Positions 27,270 through 42,219 of a stretch of 64,000 nucleotides of DNA are shown one piece after another. This stretch comes from Smittium mucronatum (taxonomy: Eukaryota; Kickxellomycota; Harpellomycetes; Harpellales; Legeriomycetaceae). Made by a program: the position numbers and the translations under genes. The first letter of the stretch is position 1, and each line of letters opens with the position of its first letter. The notes below the pieces were generated by a model that saw nothing but the letters and a program-made list of their open reading frames with translations, was not told the origin of the DNA and did not search any database. The stretch spans positions 72,285 through 136,284 of the forward strand of contig LSSL01000164.1 of the NCBI GenBank assembly GCA_001953115.1, written 5' to 3'.

Positions 27270-28850
27270 TTTCGAAAGAGAGAAGCTGAACACAACCTAA
27301 ATTGATACTATCAATTCAATAATCCTATAAGGATGATGTCGAATTGAATTTAGCGTGATGTAGACAGGAAAATCTCGAAGGGGAATATATCTTTCGGGAA
27401 TGGCAAAAAACAAACAATGGGCTCGAAACTTGAAAAGCTGGGATAACAGAGAATATTTCAATAACCGAAATAAGTTTCAGTATCACTCGAATATAGTGGT
27501 AAGAGAAAGTTATTAAACTGAACGTTAAGGTTGACTCAAGGCTGTACTTGAATGCCAAATCAGAAGGAAGCATTCAAACAATAATGCGCAATTATTAACA
27601 ATACACTTCGAGACAAAAAAAATTTTGGTAGAAAAAAAAGTTTCGTATAAAAATCTGAATCGCACCAATTAAAAATCAAAACCAAAATACCATTAGATGA
27701 AAGACAAGTTTAAACCCATCCAAGGAGTGAGGGGTGTCTCTGATTAAATTTTCAAAGCAATACACTTTTCTAATTCACCCATGTCGATCGCTTGCAAGCA
27801 AGCATCTTTTCTACCCTTAATCATTAATTAAGAATGTTATCTACAAACTACCCAGTTATTGATATCGTCGCTGGGCTATTTCAGCAAATGAGTATCAAAA
27901 TATTAATTATAATGGACAGTGCTTCTTTTAGGATAAAAAAAACTAATCCAAAACTTTTCCACTCCCAATGGATATCAGAGGTTTGGAGGATTTCTAATGC
28001 ACTTTGTATTTTCAATCAAGAGGATTTAGGTAATATCCATAATGGATTATTAGCAAAGTAATAATTTATAGCACATTTTGGCCCACTCACAAACCAGAAA
28101 TGTTGTTTTGTTTCACTGCATATAGTCGCTCTTCTTCTATAAGATACTTTTTGGTTTGTGATTAGTGACCGAGTAGCACCAAAAACATCACTATTGGTTA
28201 ACTCTCAATTTTGTACAATACCTGATAATCAGCTCTTTTTTATTGGGTGTATTTATTAGTATATATATCCGCCAGTAATCTATCAGTATTTTTATACCAC
28301 AAGTAATGTCACCCTGCCAATAAGCTTTTTAAAAGATAGCCCTGATCACTAAACAAGAATTCCGTTACAAAAACATACAGAGTGCATTCAATATTAGTAG
28401 CAATTAAGTTTTTGTTGCCACGATATTAAACTGTTATACGAATCGTAATGTTGCTTACATATTCCTAGCAAACATGCCATTGTAATTTACCCATAGTAGA
28501 TTTTGAAGATATAAAACCTCTATAATGTCCCAATTTGAATGAAGTGTAGCACATGGTGGATTTATAATCTATTTATATTGTTGTTCATTAAGTTCTCAAC
28601 CAGCCTAAACCAAACGCTTTATATCCAAATATTACTCGCGACCATCCAATAGTCTTAAAAATGTTATTTTCTATTACAAAACCAGCATATTAACGAAACA
28701 TTTTAGGATGAATAATAATACTATTGTATCTATGTAATGTTAGAGCCCTCGTTTCAGTTGTTTTAAAATCATCTCGCTTCTAAAGCTATTTCTCCCTTGT
28801 TATATTTTACGCAATAAAACTAATATACGCATTAGGGATTTTTTACAACA
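27270..28850. other. GC-richer upstream region of LARP1
   Basis: This is the probable promoter and 5' UTR of the LARP1 gene and the rest of a compositional island that fades near 28.8 kb. Open frames at 27,325-27,573 (-) and 27,834-28,061 (+) have no recognisable product and no supporting signals. An imperfect inverted pair (cactcacaaacca near 28,084 and tggtttgtgattagtg near 28,153) is present. Confidence 0.4.
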
Positions 28851-31800
28851 AATAATTTTTTCTGGAAATGACAATCTTTTTTGGAAATTAAACAATAATT
28901 TCCATCGAAATTAGAATAATTGGGCTTAATAAGATTAAGATTTCTGTATCGCCCTTTAAAAATCAATATAAAGTTTAATAAGTTCTAATAATAAAAAATA
29001 ACTTGGCCATAATATTAATTTAATAAAGCCTTTCCTATGAATGATATTAAATTCATTAATAATTTTTGGTTACATAACACTCAATAATCTTTAGTGACTA
29101 CCAAATAAACTGCTCCTGATTTGATTTTACCCTTTCATTAAATTTCAATAAAATAACCTCTCTAAATGTTTATAGAATCTATTGTTGTTTTAATTTGGAT
29201 AAGGAACCTAGGATAATCGCATTTATATTCATTTTATCCATGTATCTATATTATTCCATTTTATTGGATTTGAGTGGCTTTGGATGATCGACTATATTTA
29301 ATAATAATTGCACAATAAATAATGCTAAGTATCTTCATGTTTATTTTTTGATATAATCTCCCAGGATTATTTGGATGTTTAAGATACTTAATTAAATATA
29401 ATTTTAAAAAAATTATTATATTTTCTATTTGATCATACGCACTGAAATCTAAATATCTAAATTTTCCGAGATAATTTTATTATATATATTTATTTGCTCA
29501 CATTGTTTAGCTGATTTTTATCCATCTAAGGATGAATTTATTTTTTTGGCTGATTTATTCTAAAATCAGATAAATACCCTGAATGAAAATATCACTCCTT
29601 ATTTATTTTTTTTGTAAAGCGGCTCATGTAATAATGAATTAAAGGTTTATTTTTAATAATATGTATGTTATATTATAAAATATTATATTACATTTCTAAA
29701 TATTTTAAAAATATAAAGTATAACCGTCTTTATACCGTTTAACTAAACTTAAGGATTAGCTTTATATAGTAATAGCTTTATTTTTTTCAATAATATAGAT
29801 TCAAAACTTGAATTTTCATATTCCCCTTCAGTTAAAAAATTAATATTAAAAGATAGGCTAGCGAGTTGAATATGATCTTGAGTGATCATAAAAAGTAGAG
29901 CAGAAAAATCACCAGGAATAAAAAAAACTTGATGCGCAAACTATAAATGAAAATTTCATCTAAAAGTATATTGTTGTGGCAGAAAGCTTTTTGAAGCGGA
30001 AATTGTTACTGAAAAATCCTTCGTAAAAATAAAGTGAGTTTAATTTTCATTATTTTTGTTGTTTTCTCTCTGGATAAAATTATTATATTTTTTCAGGATC
30101 TTTAGGCCACAAAGTAGATAACTTACAAGTTTTTTATTGGCATCAAGTTCATTTTTGCTTTTTTTTTACAATACATTCAATTATTTTGTCTTTTTTATTC
30201 TTTCAGTCAATTTAAATTTTTAAATTACAAAAAATTTCATGTTTTTATTTTGATAAAAATGAATCTATTATGGAAATGATTACAATCAAATTTTGATAAT
30301 AACATTCAAATAACAATAAATGGGACCCCATATATTCTAATTTTCAAATAATAGAAGGTGAAATAGAAGATTAAATAGGGATAAATTATATTTTTACATT
30401 TAAAAATAATCGTAAATATGTATAAAAGATAATTTGATTTAAAAATTCCATATTTTTAGATAAGGGGGTTTTATTGTTATTGTTATTCTTAGATAAAAAA
30501 CGAAGAGATAATTTAGCGTTATTTAGAGAAGTTTAAATTTTCTCTTTATAATATGAAATTATTATCAATAAAATTAGGGTAGGCTGTCTTGATAAAAAAA
30601 TCTAATATTCATACTTCTATTAATTTCTTTCATTGAAGACTTTATATTTAGTTATCTAAAAAATTGGAGAATTTCATTCAGAGAATTAATTATCTAACAA
30701 TTTTATCGAAGAAAAAAAGTGCTCTCATATTTCATGTATATTTTTTTGAAATTTTTTTTTACAATACAGAAAAATTAAATCCATTATATAAAAAAAGCCA
30801 AAAAGACTTGGGCTAATAAACTATATAAAATACAGAATTATTCTCCTTCCATAATTTAATACTCTAAATCAAAAAAGAAATTTGAGTTTTTAGTTTAATA
30901 TATATTTGAATGAAGTGGAATTGAAGTATAATTTTATTTATAACCCTCTTTCATTATTTCTTTTAGCTATTTTTGCTATTAGATAAATTTAAAATTTTAA
31001 CTTGATAAAAAAATCATGATTTTATTGTCATAAATTCGTCAAGTAAATTTTGCCACTTAATTTCACCAAAAGAAATTATAAATATTTGTTTTTGATTATA
31101 TAAAAAAGTAGTTTTATATAAACGTAAATATAAATATAGCAAATAACCTCATTCCGAAATTTTAGGAAAAAAATGACACCAGTTTTTGAGTAAATGCAAA
31201 ATTTTCGTTTCAAAAAATACAAAGCCAATTTATTTAATGTATATAAAAATCTATTATAATACCTACTAATCTTTTAACTTGGAAATAGATAAATTTTTTC
31301 TAAAAGGTATAATAAATCCTAAATTAAAATTAATGACTTTTTAAAATAAATTTAAATTATAAATCATATGTATATATTTTTGTTTATTTGATTTACCATG
31401 CGATAGTGAATGTTGAAAGGGTTACGAATTTTAACTCGAATTTTTTTAGAAATAAATAGATTTATTTTAAAATTAGCTATATTAAGTTTCGAAAAAGAAA
31501 ATCTTAATAAAAAATACATAACTAATCAAAAAATTAAAAATGTCACTTTTTTTTTTATAAAAAGCATAAATTATTCATTGTGAATATTTGAAGGGCAAAC
31601 TCAGTTTGTCATATTCAAATTATAAATTTTTTATTTCTTTATCGCAATCAAAAAAAAAGCTTTATAACAATATCAATTCGTTCAATGAACTATTTAGATA
31701 TATTAAATTAAAAACTAAAAATTAAAATAGGAAAATTTAGTAAAATTAAAGAGATAAGATTGGTTTTAGTAAGATATATATATATAATTATGGTTTAATT

Positions 31801-34800
31801 TTTAGAAAATAGAAATATAATAAAATACCCTTATAAAATATTATTTCTTTATCTTTTGAAGATTGAAAAAAGTTAAGATTAAGAACTTTAAAAAAATATT
31901 AATTTTTTTTTTTCTTTTATAAAATATATTTCAATTTTATAGGATTTATTTCTAAAGGAAAAGAGATGGTTGAAAAAAGGCATTTTTTAAAACTAATTTG
32001 AAAGCAAATGAATAGAAATGATAAATCTTTATAACATCTCTTAATAAATAAATAAATTAAAAATCTAATTACGATTTTTTTTTCTGGTGGCTAAATCGGG
32101 ATCAATTATCTTTTTTAATTATTTTGAGCTAAGACGAATTAAATTCATAAATCGTTTAAGCATCAACTGTGGAATTATTCGAGAAATTTTTGAAAAATTA
32201 CATATAATAACAAATAATCTCCAATTAATTTATTATGGACTGTAAAATCTCTGTTAATACTTGCATAAATTAGTTTGAAAATATCCATTGGAAGTTGTTA
32301 CTTCTTTTAATTTTTTTAAAAATTTTTTAGGTACATTTGATTTAAAAAAATGTTCAAACCAAGGTTTTTTTACACAAAGATGGATATTAAAAATGATAAT
32401 TTCCTAGTTTATCTTTTTTAGAAGTTTATTAATATATTTTTAACATTCTAGAAAGTGGTATTTTATTCAAGCTTTAATCATATTGAAAAATTTTAATTTA
32501 CTACATCCAAAAGTTCACTTAAATTAATAAGCAAATAATTTTACAGATAATATTGCCACAAGTAATTTTTTTGAAAAATTTAATTCTACTCTATTTTTGA
32601 GTTTTAAATTTTTTTTATTAATATACAATGTTATTTTTTAAAAATAACCACGAAAATTTGGAAAAAATTCTTAGGAATTTGGACTGTTATTATATAGAAT
32701 AAAGTTAAGGTATCCTTTATATATTTATTTTTAAAAAATTGATTTTATCTTCAGATCATAGAAATTTATTAGAAAAATTAGTTATTTTCATAAACCATTA
32801 AAAAATATGGGAACCCACAGTTTTAAACGTAATTCTAAAAGAAAATCATTTTATTTGCAAACAAAAAAATTTTTCTTAATTACTTTTTTGGTTGTTTAAT
32901 ACATTATTCAAAGTTTTATTTCGAAAATTTTTAGTTTTTTACAGAAATATTAAATAATTTTTGTGAAAAGTTAAATAATTTAAAATTATTACTGGATATC
33001 TGAAATTTTATTTTTTTTATTTTTTTTAAATAAGAAACAGAGATTTTTAATCGCAGAGCTTTAATAATTGTATAACCGTTTTATTTCTTAAATTTATCTT
33101 CAAGAATAACCATTTAAAAATAAAATTGCTTTCAATTTAGTTTTTTTGACAAAAGATTTTAAATTTTACACTATAAAAAAATTGGGTAAATAAGATCTAA
33201 TAAACTTGAACTTTTATTCAGGAGATTTTTTAAACTATTTATTATAATCTAGAGTTAATAATTCTATTTGGTTAATAGTATGAAAAATTTTTAAGCTAAT
33301 GTTATATATAACAATATAATAATGGTATTTTTTTCTATAAACTTCAGAAATTTATAATGAAAACTTAGCAGAAAGCTTTCTATTTTTTTTAAAAAAATAT
33401 TTATAAAATCTTTGAATTTTTTCTGACCCATTTTATGTATATTTTTTTAATGATTTTGTAATTTTCAATTTAGGATATTCATTGGATAGTTTTTTTTCCA
33501 TAATTTTTTTTAGAATATTTTCTTAATTTTGAGGCCTATTCGAATTAAATTTATCAATTTAAACTAAAATAATAATTGGCATTAAATTCGGCCAAAAATT
33601 TCAATTTCAAATATTTTTTTTTAAAAATATTAGATTTTTTTAAGAAAATATATTTAACACCGCCACCAACTCCTCCAAACTTAAAAAGATATTTTTATAC
33701 GCTATTAGATCCTCTTTAAATATATATATATATAAATTTCAGATGATTTAATATATATTTAACATAGATGTTGATTTTTTAAGGATTAACTTGCAAGAGC
33801 TAACACCAAAAAAGCCCAATATTTTTTTTTCACAAAAATTATTCTATTTCAATTTAAATATAAGTATAATTTTTTTTTTAAGCTATCAGACTATACTGTA
33901 TTTTTTGACACCTTAATCTTAAATATATTTGGTTTTAATATGCCTGAAATCGGTTAATTTCGTTTATTTTAATTTTAATTGATATAAATAAATAAATTTT
34001 AATGAACTATAATTTTAGTAAAATGATATTATAAATATAAATAATAAAAATCAATAATAAAATTTTTTAATTTTTTCTAAAAATCATTACCATATGGATT
34101 AAATAGAATATTTAATACCAATACATATAATTTTGATTTCTAATCCTATCATATTTTTTTTAAAAATTAAAAATTAAAAATATTATTCAGCATAACTGTC
34201 ATTCATTCAATTTTAAATAGTTTTTTTGTGGATTTTTTTTTGTTTTATCCAAATTAAAAAATAAGTAAATATGTTAGTTTTAAATTTAATTTATATAAAT
34301 ATAACATAAAAATAAGCTTAACTATAAAAAAACAATATAATATTATTTTGGCATTCATAATCTTATTTAATTTACATTAAATTTATATCTAAAATAAAAA
34401 AATATTATTTAATCTTTTTTAATTCGCTCGTTAAAAATAATAAAAAGGTATTTGGCACATAAAAAATAAATTTTTATCAACGATGTTTGCTTTAAAAAAT
34501 AATATCCAGCTTTATTAAATCTCTTTTTTTTACCAAATCCATAAATAGATTTTACATGTATCCATGATCAATGAATAGGAAATATTAAACCTCTCAAATT
34601 TGTAAAAAATTACTTTTTTAATAAAAATTGGGGATATAAATTTAAATTTAGCCATATATTATATTAATTATACATTTTCACTTTATCTATTATTGTTTTT
34701 TCGTTACTCTTATAAATATCTTTATGCAAAATAACCATTTGAACATTTTTTCAAATAATTTTTTGGTAGTTTTATCTTTTAATTTATATTTATATATATT

Positions 34801-35741
34801 TATATCAATTCAGCTTTTTAGTAGTTCTTGTAGTTTTATTTAATCTAAATATTTATTCATTTAAAAGTTCATATTTTGTATTTATGATTTTTTTGAAAAA
34901 AAGCCAAAAAAAAAAGAATTTGAATCTGAATTGAAGATTTAATTTGTTGAAAATAATAATAATAATTCATTTGAAAGAAAGTAGCTATTAGGAATAGGTA
35001 ATAGTATAGGATAAAATTAAAGGGCATTTATAAAAGATACAATACAGGCACTATAGAATAATTTACGACTCCAATAATACCAAAAAAAATTATTTCTGAT
35101 TTTAGTTTTTTTTTTTAAATTAATAACTGGCTTATTATTTATTAAAATCAAGATATATTTGTATGTGTTTACAAAATTTTCGGACCAAATCGAAAATAGT
35201 ATTAAAAAATAATAAAAAAATTAAGTTATCTGGGTTTCAACTAAATATACATTTTAAATCTTTAATCCCCAAGAAATATAAGCAGCTATCTTTTTTTGAT
35301 AAAATTAATACCTAAATAAGATGATTTTTGGTTTTTTTTTGGAAAATATTAATCTTTAATTATTATTTCTATAGTTAATTTAATGCTTTTATTGATAATA
35401 ATGCATTCAATTTTAAAATTTTTTTCCTTAATGTATATATATATTAAATTTTATTTTATCAAAAAATTAAATACCTCTTTAATAGTATGAATATTTCTCA
35501 TTCTATTAAAGTCATTTACTCTACCACTTTTTAATAAAATATTTTATAGATATTGAATTTTTAACGATTTTTTGTAAATAAAAAGGATAAAACAGAATTT
35601 GAAGGAATAATGACATCGATTTGATCCTCTAAAATTTCCTATACCATAAAATAATTTGTTTAATTTATAGCCTATATAGAAATAAACTCCCAAAAAATAA
35701 ACTTGCACATAGCTATTCGTTAATAACTAGAATTGAAATTT

Positions 35742-35752
35742 GGGGGGGGGGG
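35742..35752. repeat. isolated G11 homopolymer
   Basis: Eleven G residues in a row within AT-rich DNA that rarely has two. No retroelement sequence like that next to the G tract at 46.05 kb is visible beside it. Confidence 0.85.
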
Positions 35753-37390
35753 ATTGAATAAATTCGATAGCTCTTAATTTTAACTCCAAATTTAAGCAAT
35801 TAAGACTTTAATACGAAAAACAGTGTCATTTGTAATTTTCTAATTCCCTTATTTATATATATGGGATTTTCAAATAAAATCGGGAAATTATTTCTTTATA
35901 TCACTGTTACTACTTAATCAGATTTGTATGTAATTGATAACTTAATTTTTTAATTTACTTTTATCACTTTTTTAAAAATCGATTTTATTTGAAACTTTTA
36001 TTCAATTAAATTTCCATTTTAAAAAATGGGTGAATAGTTCGATTTATAAATAAATATTTTTGGAGACAATGAGAATTATAGTTATTTTTCCAAATTTAAA
36101 AGATCTTAATGAGCTAAATGAATATCGTAAATGCATTGGGTAAAAAAACCACATATTTTTATATTAAGCCAATATAATTTATAATTACTCAGGATTTTAA
36201 TTTTCCACCAAAAAAAATATTAAATTATTATATAATTGGTTTTTATATATGAATGAATATTCTTTTTAGGCAATTTTTTATTTTTAATAGTTATCTTTAT
36301 TGGATAATTTATTTTTTGTTATAATATTGTATCAATTGTGGCCAAAAAATCATAAATCTTTCGAATAAAAACTTCGGTTACGAAAAGAGATATAAGTCTT
36401 CTCATTTTGACATATAAAAGGTATTTAAATTAATCTTAGTATAAATTAATAACTGGGTGGTAAATATTAAAGAAAATTTAAAAAAGTAACAGGTAATTTA
36501 TTTCAAAACAAAGTGTGTTATTTTAAAACTTTTATTATTTTTTCTCTATCATTTTTATTTTCGAAAATTCTTCGTTCAAAATTTTTTTTTCAATCAACTA
36601 TTAACGAATAACTATGTTATTTGTTTTTAAACTGTTTGTTTCTTTATAAGCGATAAATTAAAAAAAGTATCTATTATATTATCAGTGGTAAAAAAAAAAA
36701 GCTTGATTTACCAAATGCAATTATTATTATTACTTTATATCTTTTTTCTATCGGAATTCAAAGGTTATCTTAATAAATTTTGGCAGGGAAGAAGATGTTT
36801 TTTTAAATTATATCCCATTTCAACTAAAATTAAAGCCACATGAAAAAAATTTTATTTTAAAATATGAGACATTTATCTTTTTAAACAACTGATTATAATT
36901 TTATAACAATCAAACAGGTAAATAGTAAAAAATTTGAGGTCTTAATGGGTTTTATTCCTGATTTCATAAAAAAAAAAGATTTAATTGTATATGTAAAACC
37001 TTTGGTTATGTTAAAACTTTTTGAATTTAAAAGGGAAATTAATAAAAAAATTATACTTTTTTTGTATTTTTTATCGGAAATAGAAAAACTAGATAGTGCA
37101 CAATTAATTTAATTTTAATATTTATAATCATTTTAATCAAAAAAATACATCGAGTCCTTTTTAAACCCTCAATATCAATTAAAATAAAGTGAAAATTATT
37201 TTTGATATATCCAAATGGAAAATTAAATTTATATCAAAAGTCCCTATGAGAAGAAAAGTTAGTTATAATATATGATACATAAATTATCTGTAAAAATTTA
37301 TTTCATAATTTTTACCTCTATAAAAATTCGGAAAAAAACTCAAAAATTTTGATTTTAATTTTTAAAATATCCGCATTAAAAATAAAAAAT

Positions 37391-37504
37391 AATTTTTTTA
37401 TTTTATATTTAGTATTATAAAGTTAATATCAAACCATAATATATAGTAATTTTTTTATTTTATATTTAGTATTATAAAGTTAATATCAAACCATAATATA
37501 TAGT
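37391..37504. repeat. 57-bp tandem duplication
   Basis: Two perfect adjacent copies of a 57-bp unit (37,391-37,447 and 37,448-37,504), each containing ttagtattataaagttaat. A few bases of a third copy follow before the sequence diverges. The perfect match points to a recent duplication. Confidence 0.95.
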
Positions 37505-40500
37505 AATTTTTGTTTAATAAAAAGGATGTATTAAATCCAAATATTGAAAATTCTATCATAGTTTTTTTTTAGTTTCTATTAATTAAATATTACGTCTTAG
37601 CAATTTCATCTTTGAAGAAAATATCAGAAATTGTAAATATAATGGCATTATGAAAAAAAATCGAACTTTTTTTACAGTTTCATTGATATGGCAAAGTGGA
37701 TAGCTGGAGTTGAGGAATTTTTTTTAGTTTTTCTAAAGCTTTTACATCTTTCGGAATTTTCAAAACTAATTAAATATACGAAAAAAAATATTGGGAACCC
37801 ATAAAAATTCATTTTCTTGATTTTTTATATAAAAAAAACAAAATTTTACTAATATAGCCGAACTAAGCTTAAACACATCTAAGAAATTAAAATTTAACTC
37901 AAATAGCAACGCTAAATTTTAATTGATAGTTTTTTAAATATTCTTTTTTATTTTATACATATAAATAATTCGGATTTTTTAATGGATCATCAATGAAAAG
38001 GGATGAAAGATACACCGAAAAATTATGTGAAAAAATTTTATTCAAATATAAGGGATTTTTTTTAAATTATATCTTAATAAAAGATCTAATTTATTTATGT
38101 TTCATAAGTAAATGTGAATATATTGCCCTTTAATTATATTTTGATGAAATTTTAATCTCTATTTAAAGCTTTTTGAAAAATATTTGAAGCCAATTTCCAC
38201 AAAATTTTATATTATATATACATTTAAAAGATAAAATATTCGATTTAATTCTAAATTACAAACTTTAATTAGTTTTTTTTAAAAAAATTCATTTATAATA
38301 ATGATATTTAAATATTTAAAAAACAGTTTTTATTTTTTATCACTGGATAAAATTAAAGCCCTATTAATTTAAATTTACTTAATTCTGTACTGAGGTTTTT
38401 CAAGAAATTTTTGGGTAATGTGCTTTTTTAAATTTTTTCGAGATGTCAATTAGTGTTAAAAAGAAGATATAATTCGAGATTTTAATCATTATTGGCAAAA
38501 AAATGTTTTATTTGGATAGGAAAAAAACACTTGAACATGTCGATTTTTCTTTAATAGATTATTTATTTCATATTTTTTTTTAGAAAATAATTTGCAATTC
38601 TCTTGTATTTTAAAAGGCTTTTATCCACTGAAATTCACCTCACGTGTATTTTACCTATAATTTATAAAAAAAAATTCAATTTTAACTTATCCTTTTAAAT
38701 TAAATCAAAAAATATTTCACCCTGTGTTAATTTATCTTTTTAAATAAAATTTTCATAAAAGGTTTTACATCTATCAGATTGTCAATTAAGTGCAATATAT
38801 AAATATTTAAAAACATATAAACCAAACAGTTTTAACAATATTGTAGAAATAATTATTGAAATTCTTTTAACCCATCAATTAACTTATTTTTTGCAAAAAA
38901 AATCTCTTACAAACCCCTTTCTCATTATCTAATAAAAAAATCAGATGCAAAAAACCCCCAAAATTATCACACTCAAATTTATATCAGAATTATTTTTAAT
39001 CCGAAATTTAATTATAAAAACCTCTTCTAAAATACACTTACAATAAAAATAAAAACCCGCTTTACCACTGTAAATAATCTAAAAAATGAAAGTAAGGATG
39101 TTTGATAATAATAAAGGTATTTTCCAAACCTAATAATAACAAATAAAATCTTTTAATTGCTAAAATTTAAAAGCAACTCACTCCCTTTTTATTATAACGT
39201 AATATAAGTACATAGTAATATTATATATTTCTTAAAAATAAATCAAATTATGAAAACTTCAAATAAAAAATCGATTAAACAAAAATTTCAGCGGTATTTG
39301 ACCATCATTTAATTGGGGTTTAATTCTTATTGATAGATTTGAGTCAAATTCACATATCCAAATATTATCCTTACTATCAGAATCTATATAGTTTTTTATC
39401 GAGTGCTATAATATAATTATGATTTTTTTGATATGTTTTTTTTTCAAAAATCATGAAAATAAAATTATTTTCTACATTAAATATTTCTTTAATCTCCAAA
39501 TAATTTTAGATTTTTATTTTAAAAAACCATTGATTTCGATTCATACAGCGATGATTTAATTATTTCAGATTTAATAAACAAACGGAGGAGTAAATTTTAA
39601 CTTTTTTTAATTTTTTATAATTTGTAATTTCTAAGAACACTATAACTCTAAAAATGTTTTACAGCTCGTTTATTTACTAAATACGCGGAATAAATCTTAG
39701 TTTTGCTTATTTTAGGATTATAAAAATTCTTTAGCATCTAGAGAAATCGTGTCTTTCCAGTACTTTGAACCTAATTAAATAAGATTTGTTAATTTTTGAA
39801 GCTAATTAATGAAAATTAAACAAAATAAATTAAATTTTACCAAATTATACATCTTCAAATTCATATAAAACCAGATTTTATTGAAGCTGCCTAAAGATTC
39901 ATAAAGATTCACTTTATATAAATTTTAAAGTATACACATGCTAAGATTTCTCTAACAATCATAAAAATTATTACACATGGCAAATTATCTACATCGTACT
40001 GTTAAATAATTATAACTCTTCAAGTTATTATATTTATCACTTAAGTCATACTTTATTTTTTCGATTTAATATATTCTCAAAATTTGATGATTAAAAAGAA
40101 ATCATTATAATTAAGAGTTTAAAAGATATAAAAAGATAGCTTTTAAATCGACCAAAGGTTACAAAATTATCTATTAATAAATTCATAAACCTTAAATAGT
40201 AATAAAAAAAGCACAAGTATAATTCAAAAATTTTAAATTGAATTTAAAAAATCAAAATTATTTGAAGTAACACACAATGTAAAAATTATTCAATATAAAT
40301 TTGGCTTTAGAAAAGAGGGGGATCCATAAAAGAAATAAATAAATATACATTATGGTTGTATAAAATTTCACCCAAAGAAAAATGACCCAAAGACTTTTGA
40401 ACCGATTAATTTTGCCAAATGAGCATTTATAATATGGAAAATTGATCAAATGTAAATTTCATCTAAAAACATTTGGCTAATTCCACCCATAGTAAAAATT

Positions 40501-40816
40501 TGTGTTTATACGAATATTTATTAAATCTAGCACTTATCTATTCAGTATACGATAATTTGAATTAGAAACTCAATTATTTGTTTTCTTCTATCATAATGTT
40601 TAAATAAATAAACGTATTAGCTCTATTAGGGTTTTTTTAGAAGCTTTTAAAGATCTTGTATGGATTTTTTTTCTTGAAAAGTCATGATATTATTTACAAT
40701 CCATATTTTTAAAGATTTATCTATGTTTTAAGAAGATATTTTTGATCTTGAAGTGGCTTATAGACTATAAAGAAAAATCATGACCAATTTTCATAATATG
40801 ATTTCCCCATTAGGTG

Positions 40817-40863
40817 AAATGTCCATTGGGTGATATTTCAATTTGATTAAATGTCCATTGGGT
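40817..40863. repeat. repeated 15-mer in a possible decayed minisatellite
   Basis: The word aaatgtccattgggt occurs at 40,817-40,831 and 40,849-40,863, a spacing of 32 bp. Related words (tgacccaaag, gccaaatgagcattt, acatttggctaattcc) occur at 40.38-40.48 kb. This looks like the remains of a short interspersed or minisatellite array. Confidence 0.5.
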
Positions 40864-41699
40864 CAATGTATAAAATGAAATGGCATTTTTATCAAAAAAT
40901 TTCTTCAAATGTCGCGGCACCATATATTATATAGTTATAAATTAATAGTATTTTTTTTAGATTTCTTATTTTATATCTATTGGCTAATATATAAGTTTTT
41001 AAACGATTAAATTGATTATATTTATCATTAATAATTAAATATTTATTTGAATAAAATTAATTGACTAATCATGATTGATATGCCGAGTGGTTTTTTATTA
41101 AGTTTAATTATGTCACTAATCATTTATTGGTCACTAATTTTCTATATATTATTATGTGTTATGATTAATTATATCCGTAAATTTAGGGATTTTATAGTCA
41201 ATATTATGTTGCAACATAATCTGGTTAGATTTAGTAAAATTAAATGAACGTAAAAACTGCCATAATAAAAACAAAACAAAATGAATTTTAATGCTGAAAA
41301 AATATGAATTAATAAAATTCAAAGTTTAATATTATAAATTTTAAATATGTAGATATGTATTGTATTCAGATTTATCGCTTCTAAATTATATTATTTAATT
41401 TTAGATTTTATAAACCCTCAAATTTTGAATTTTAAAAATGGATTTTATGTTTTCAAAGTAATTTTGATATTTCATAATTTTGAACAACTATTATATTTAA
41501 AATTGATTGATTTTTATTAATACGTTACTAAAAATAAAAAAATAGTAAAATAAATACATTTAAATATAACTTCAATATTATGACACTTTTTAATTTAGTA
41601 AAAAGAAAATTAGATTTGGACCAATTATTTTCTTGAAAATATACTACAAATTTAATTCTGGAAACGTAGTTCCTTTTCATAATAATTATTTAAAGAAAT

Positions 41700-42219
41700 A
41701 GATTAGAAATTCGTATTTTTAGATCAAATATATAAGTGAAAAACTCTATTAGGTAAAAAAAAGGTAAGATAGTTTTTTTAAAACGTTAATAGCCCTTTTA
41801 AATAATCCCTCCGATAAAGAATTTATAGTTTATTTTTTGTATAAATTTGAATTTATTTTTACTAAAACGTAGTATTTTTATACAAGTGAATATTTAGATG
41901 GATTTTAAAAACTATATCGGCAAAATAAATAGAAAAGATGTTTTTCAAAAATTCTCAAATAAAGAATTTGTGGAAAAAAAAAAATTCAATATATAGCAAT
42001 TTTTATTATTTAATTCCTTTTTTTCGAAGGTTAATATTTTTATAGTGGTACCGAATTACTTATCTTAAATAAAAATTTATATAAATAAGTCTTTAGAAAT
42101 CTGCTTTAAATACACGTTTGTATCTGTAAAAAAATTCAGAAATCGAAATAAAGGATAAAATTATACCTGATTTTCCCAAATATATCTAAATTTATTATTA
42201 GTAAATATTTGTCTTGACA
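41700..42219 (+). repeat. left arm of an inverted repeat pair
   Basis: From about 41,843 to 42,219 the sequence is the reverse complement of about 44,767-45,147 with few differences; shared landmarks include gtggtaccgaattacttatc and acgtttgtatctg. An outer patch at about 41,722-41,770 (aagtgaaaaactctatta) matches 45,466-45,515 inverted, so the pairing once reached further out. This suggests terminal inverted repeats of a DNA transposon or a large inverted duplication. Confidence 0.75.

Larger units (their letters stand above)
28851..41690. other. AT-rich intergenic desert, middle
   Basis: No gene was found in nearly 13 kb. Homopolymer runs dominate. Apart from the tandem duplication at 37.4 kb, a G11 run at 35.74 kb and repeated words at 40.8 kb, I see nothing organised. 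The stretch at about 38.9-39.3 kb is C-rich on the + strand compared with its surroundings. Confidence 0.5.

Noticed and set aside
27270..27293. Upstream extension of the LARP1 reading frame to 27,293
   Set aside because: The codon there is GTG; the first ATG with a good context is at 27,269.
27834..28061. 75-codon + strand frame upstream of LARP1
   Set aside because: No recognisable family, splice signals or repeat of the product elsewhere.
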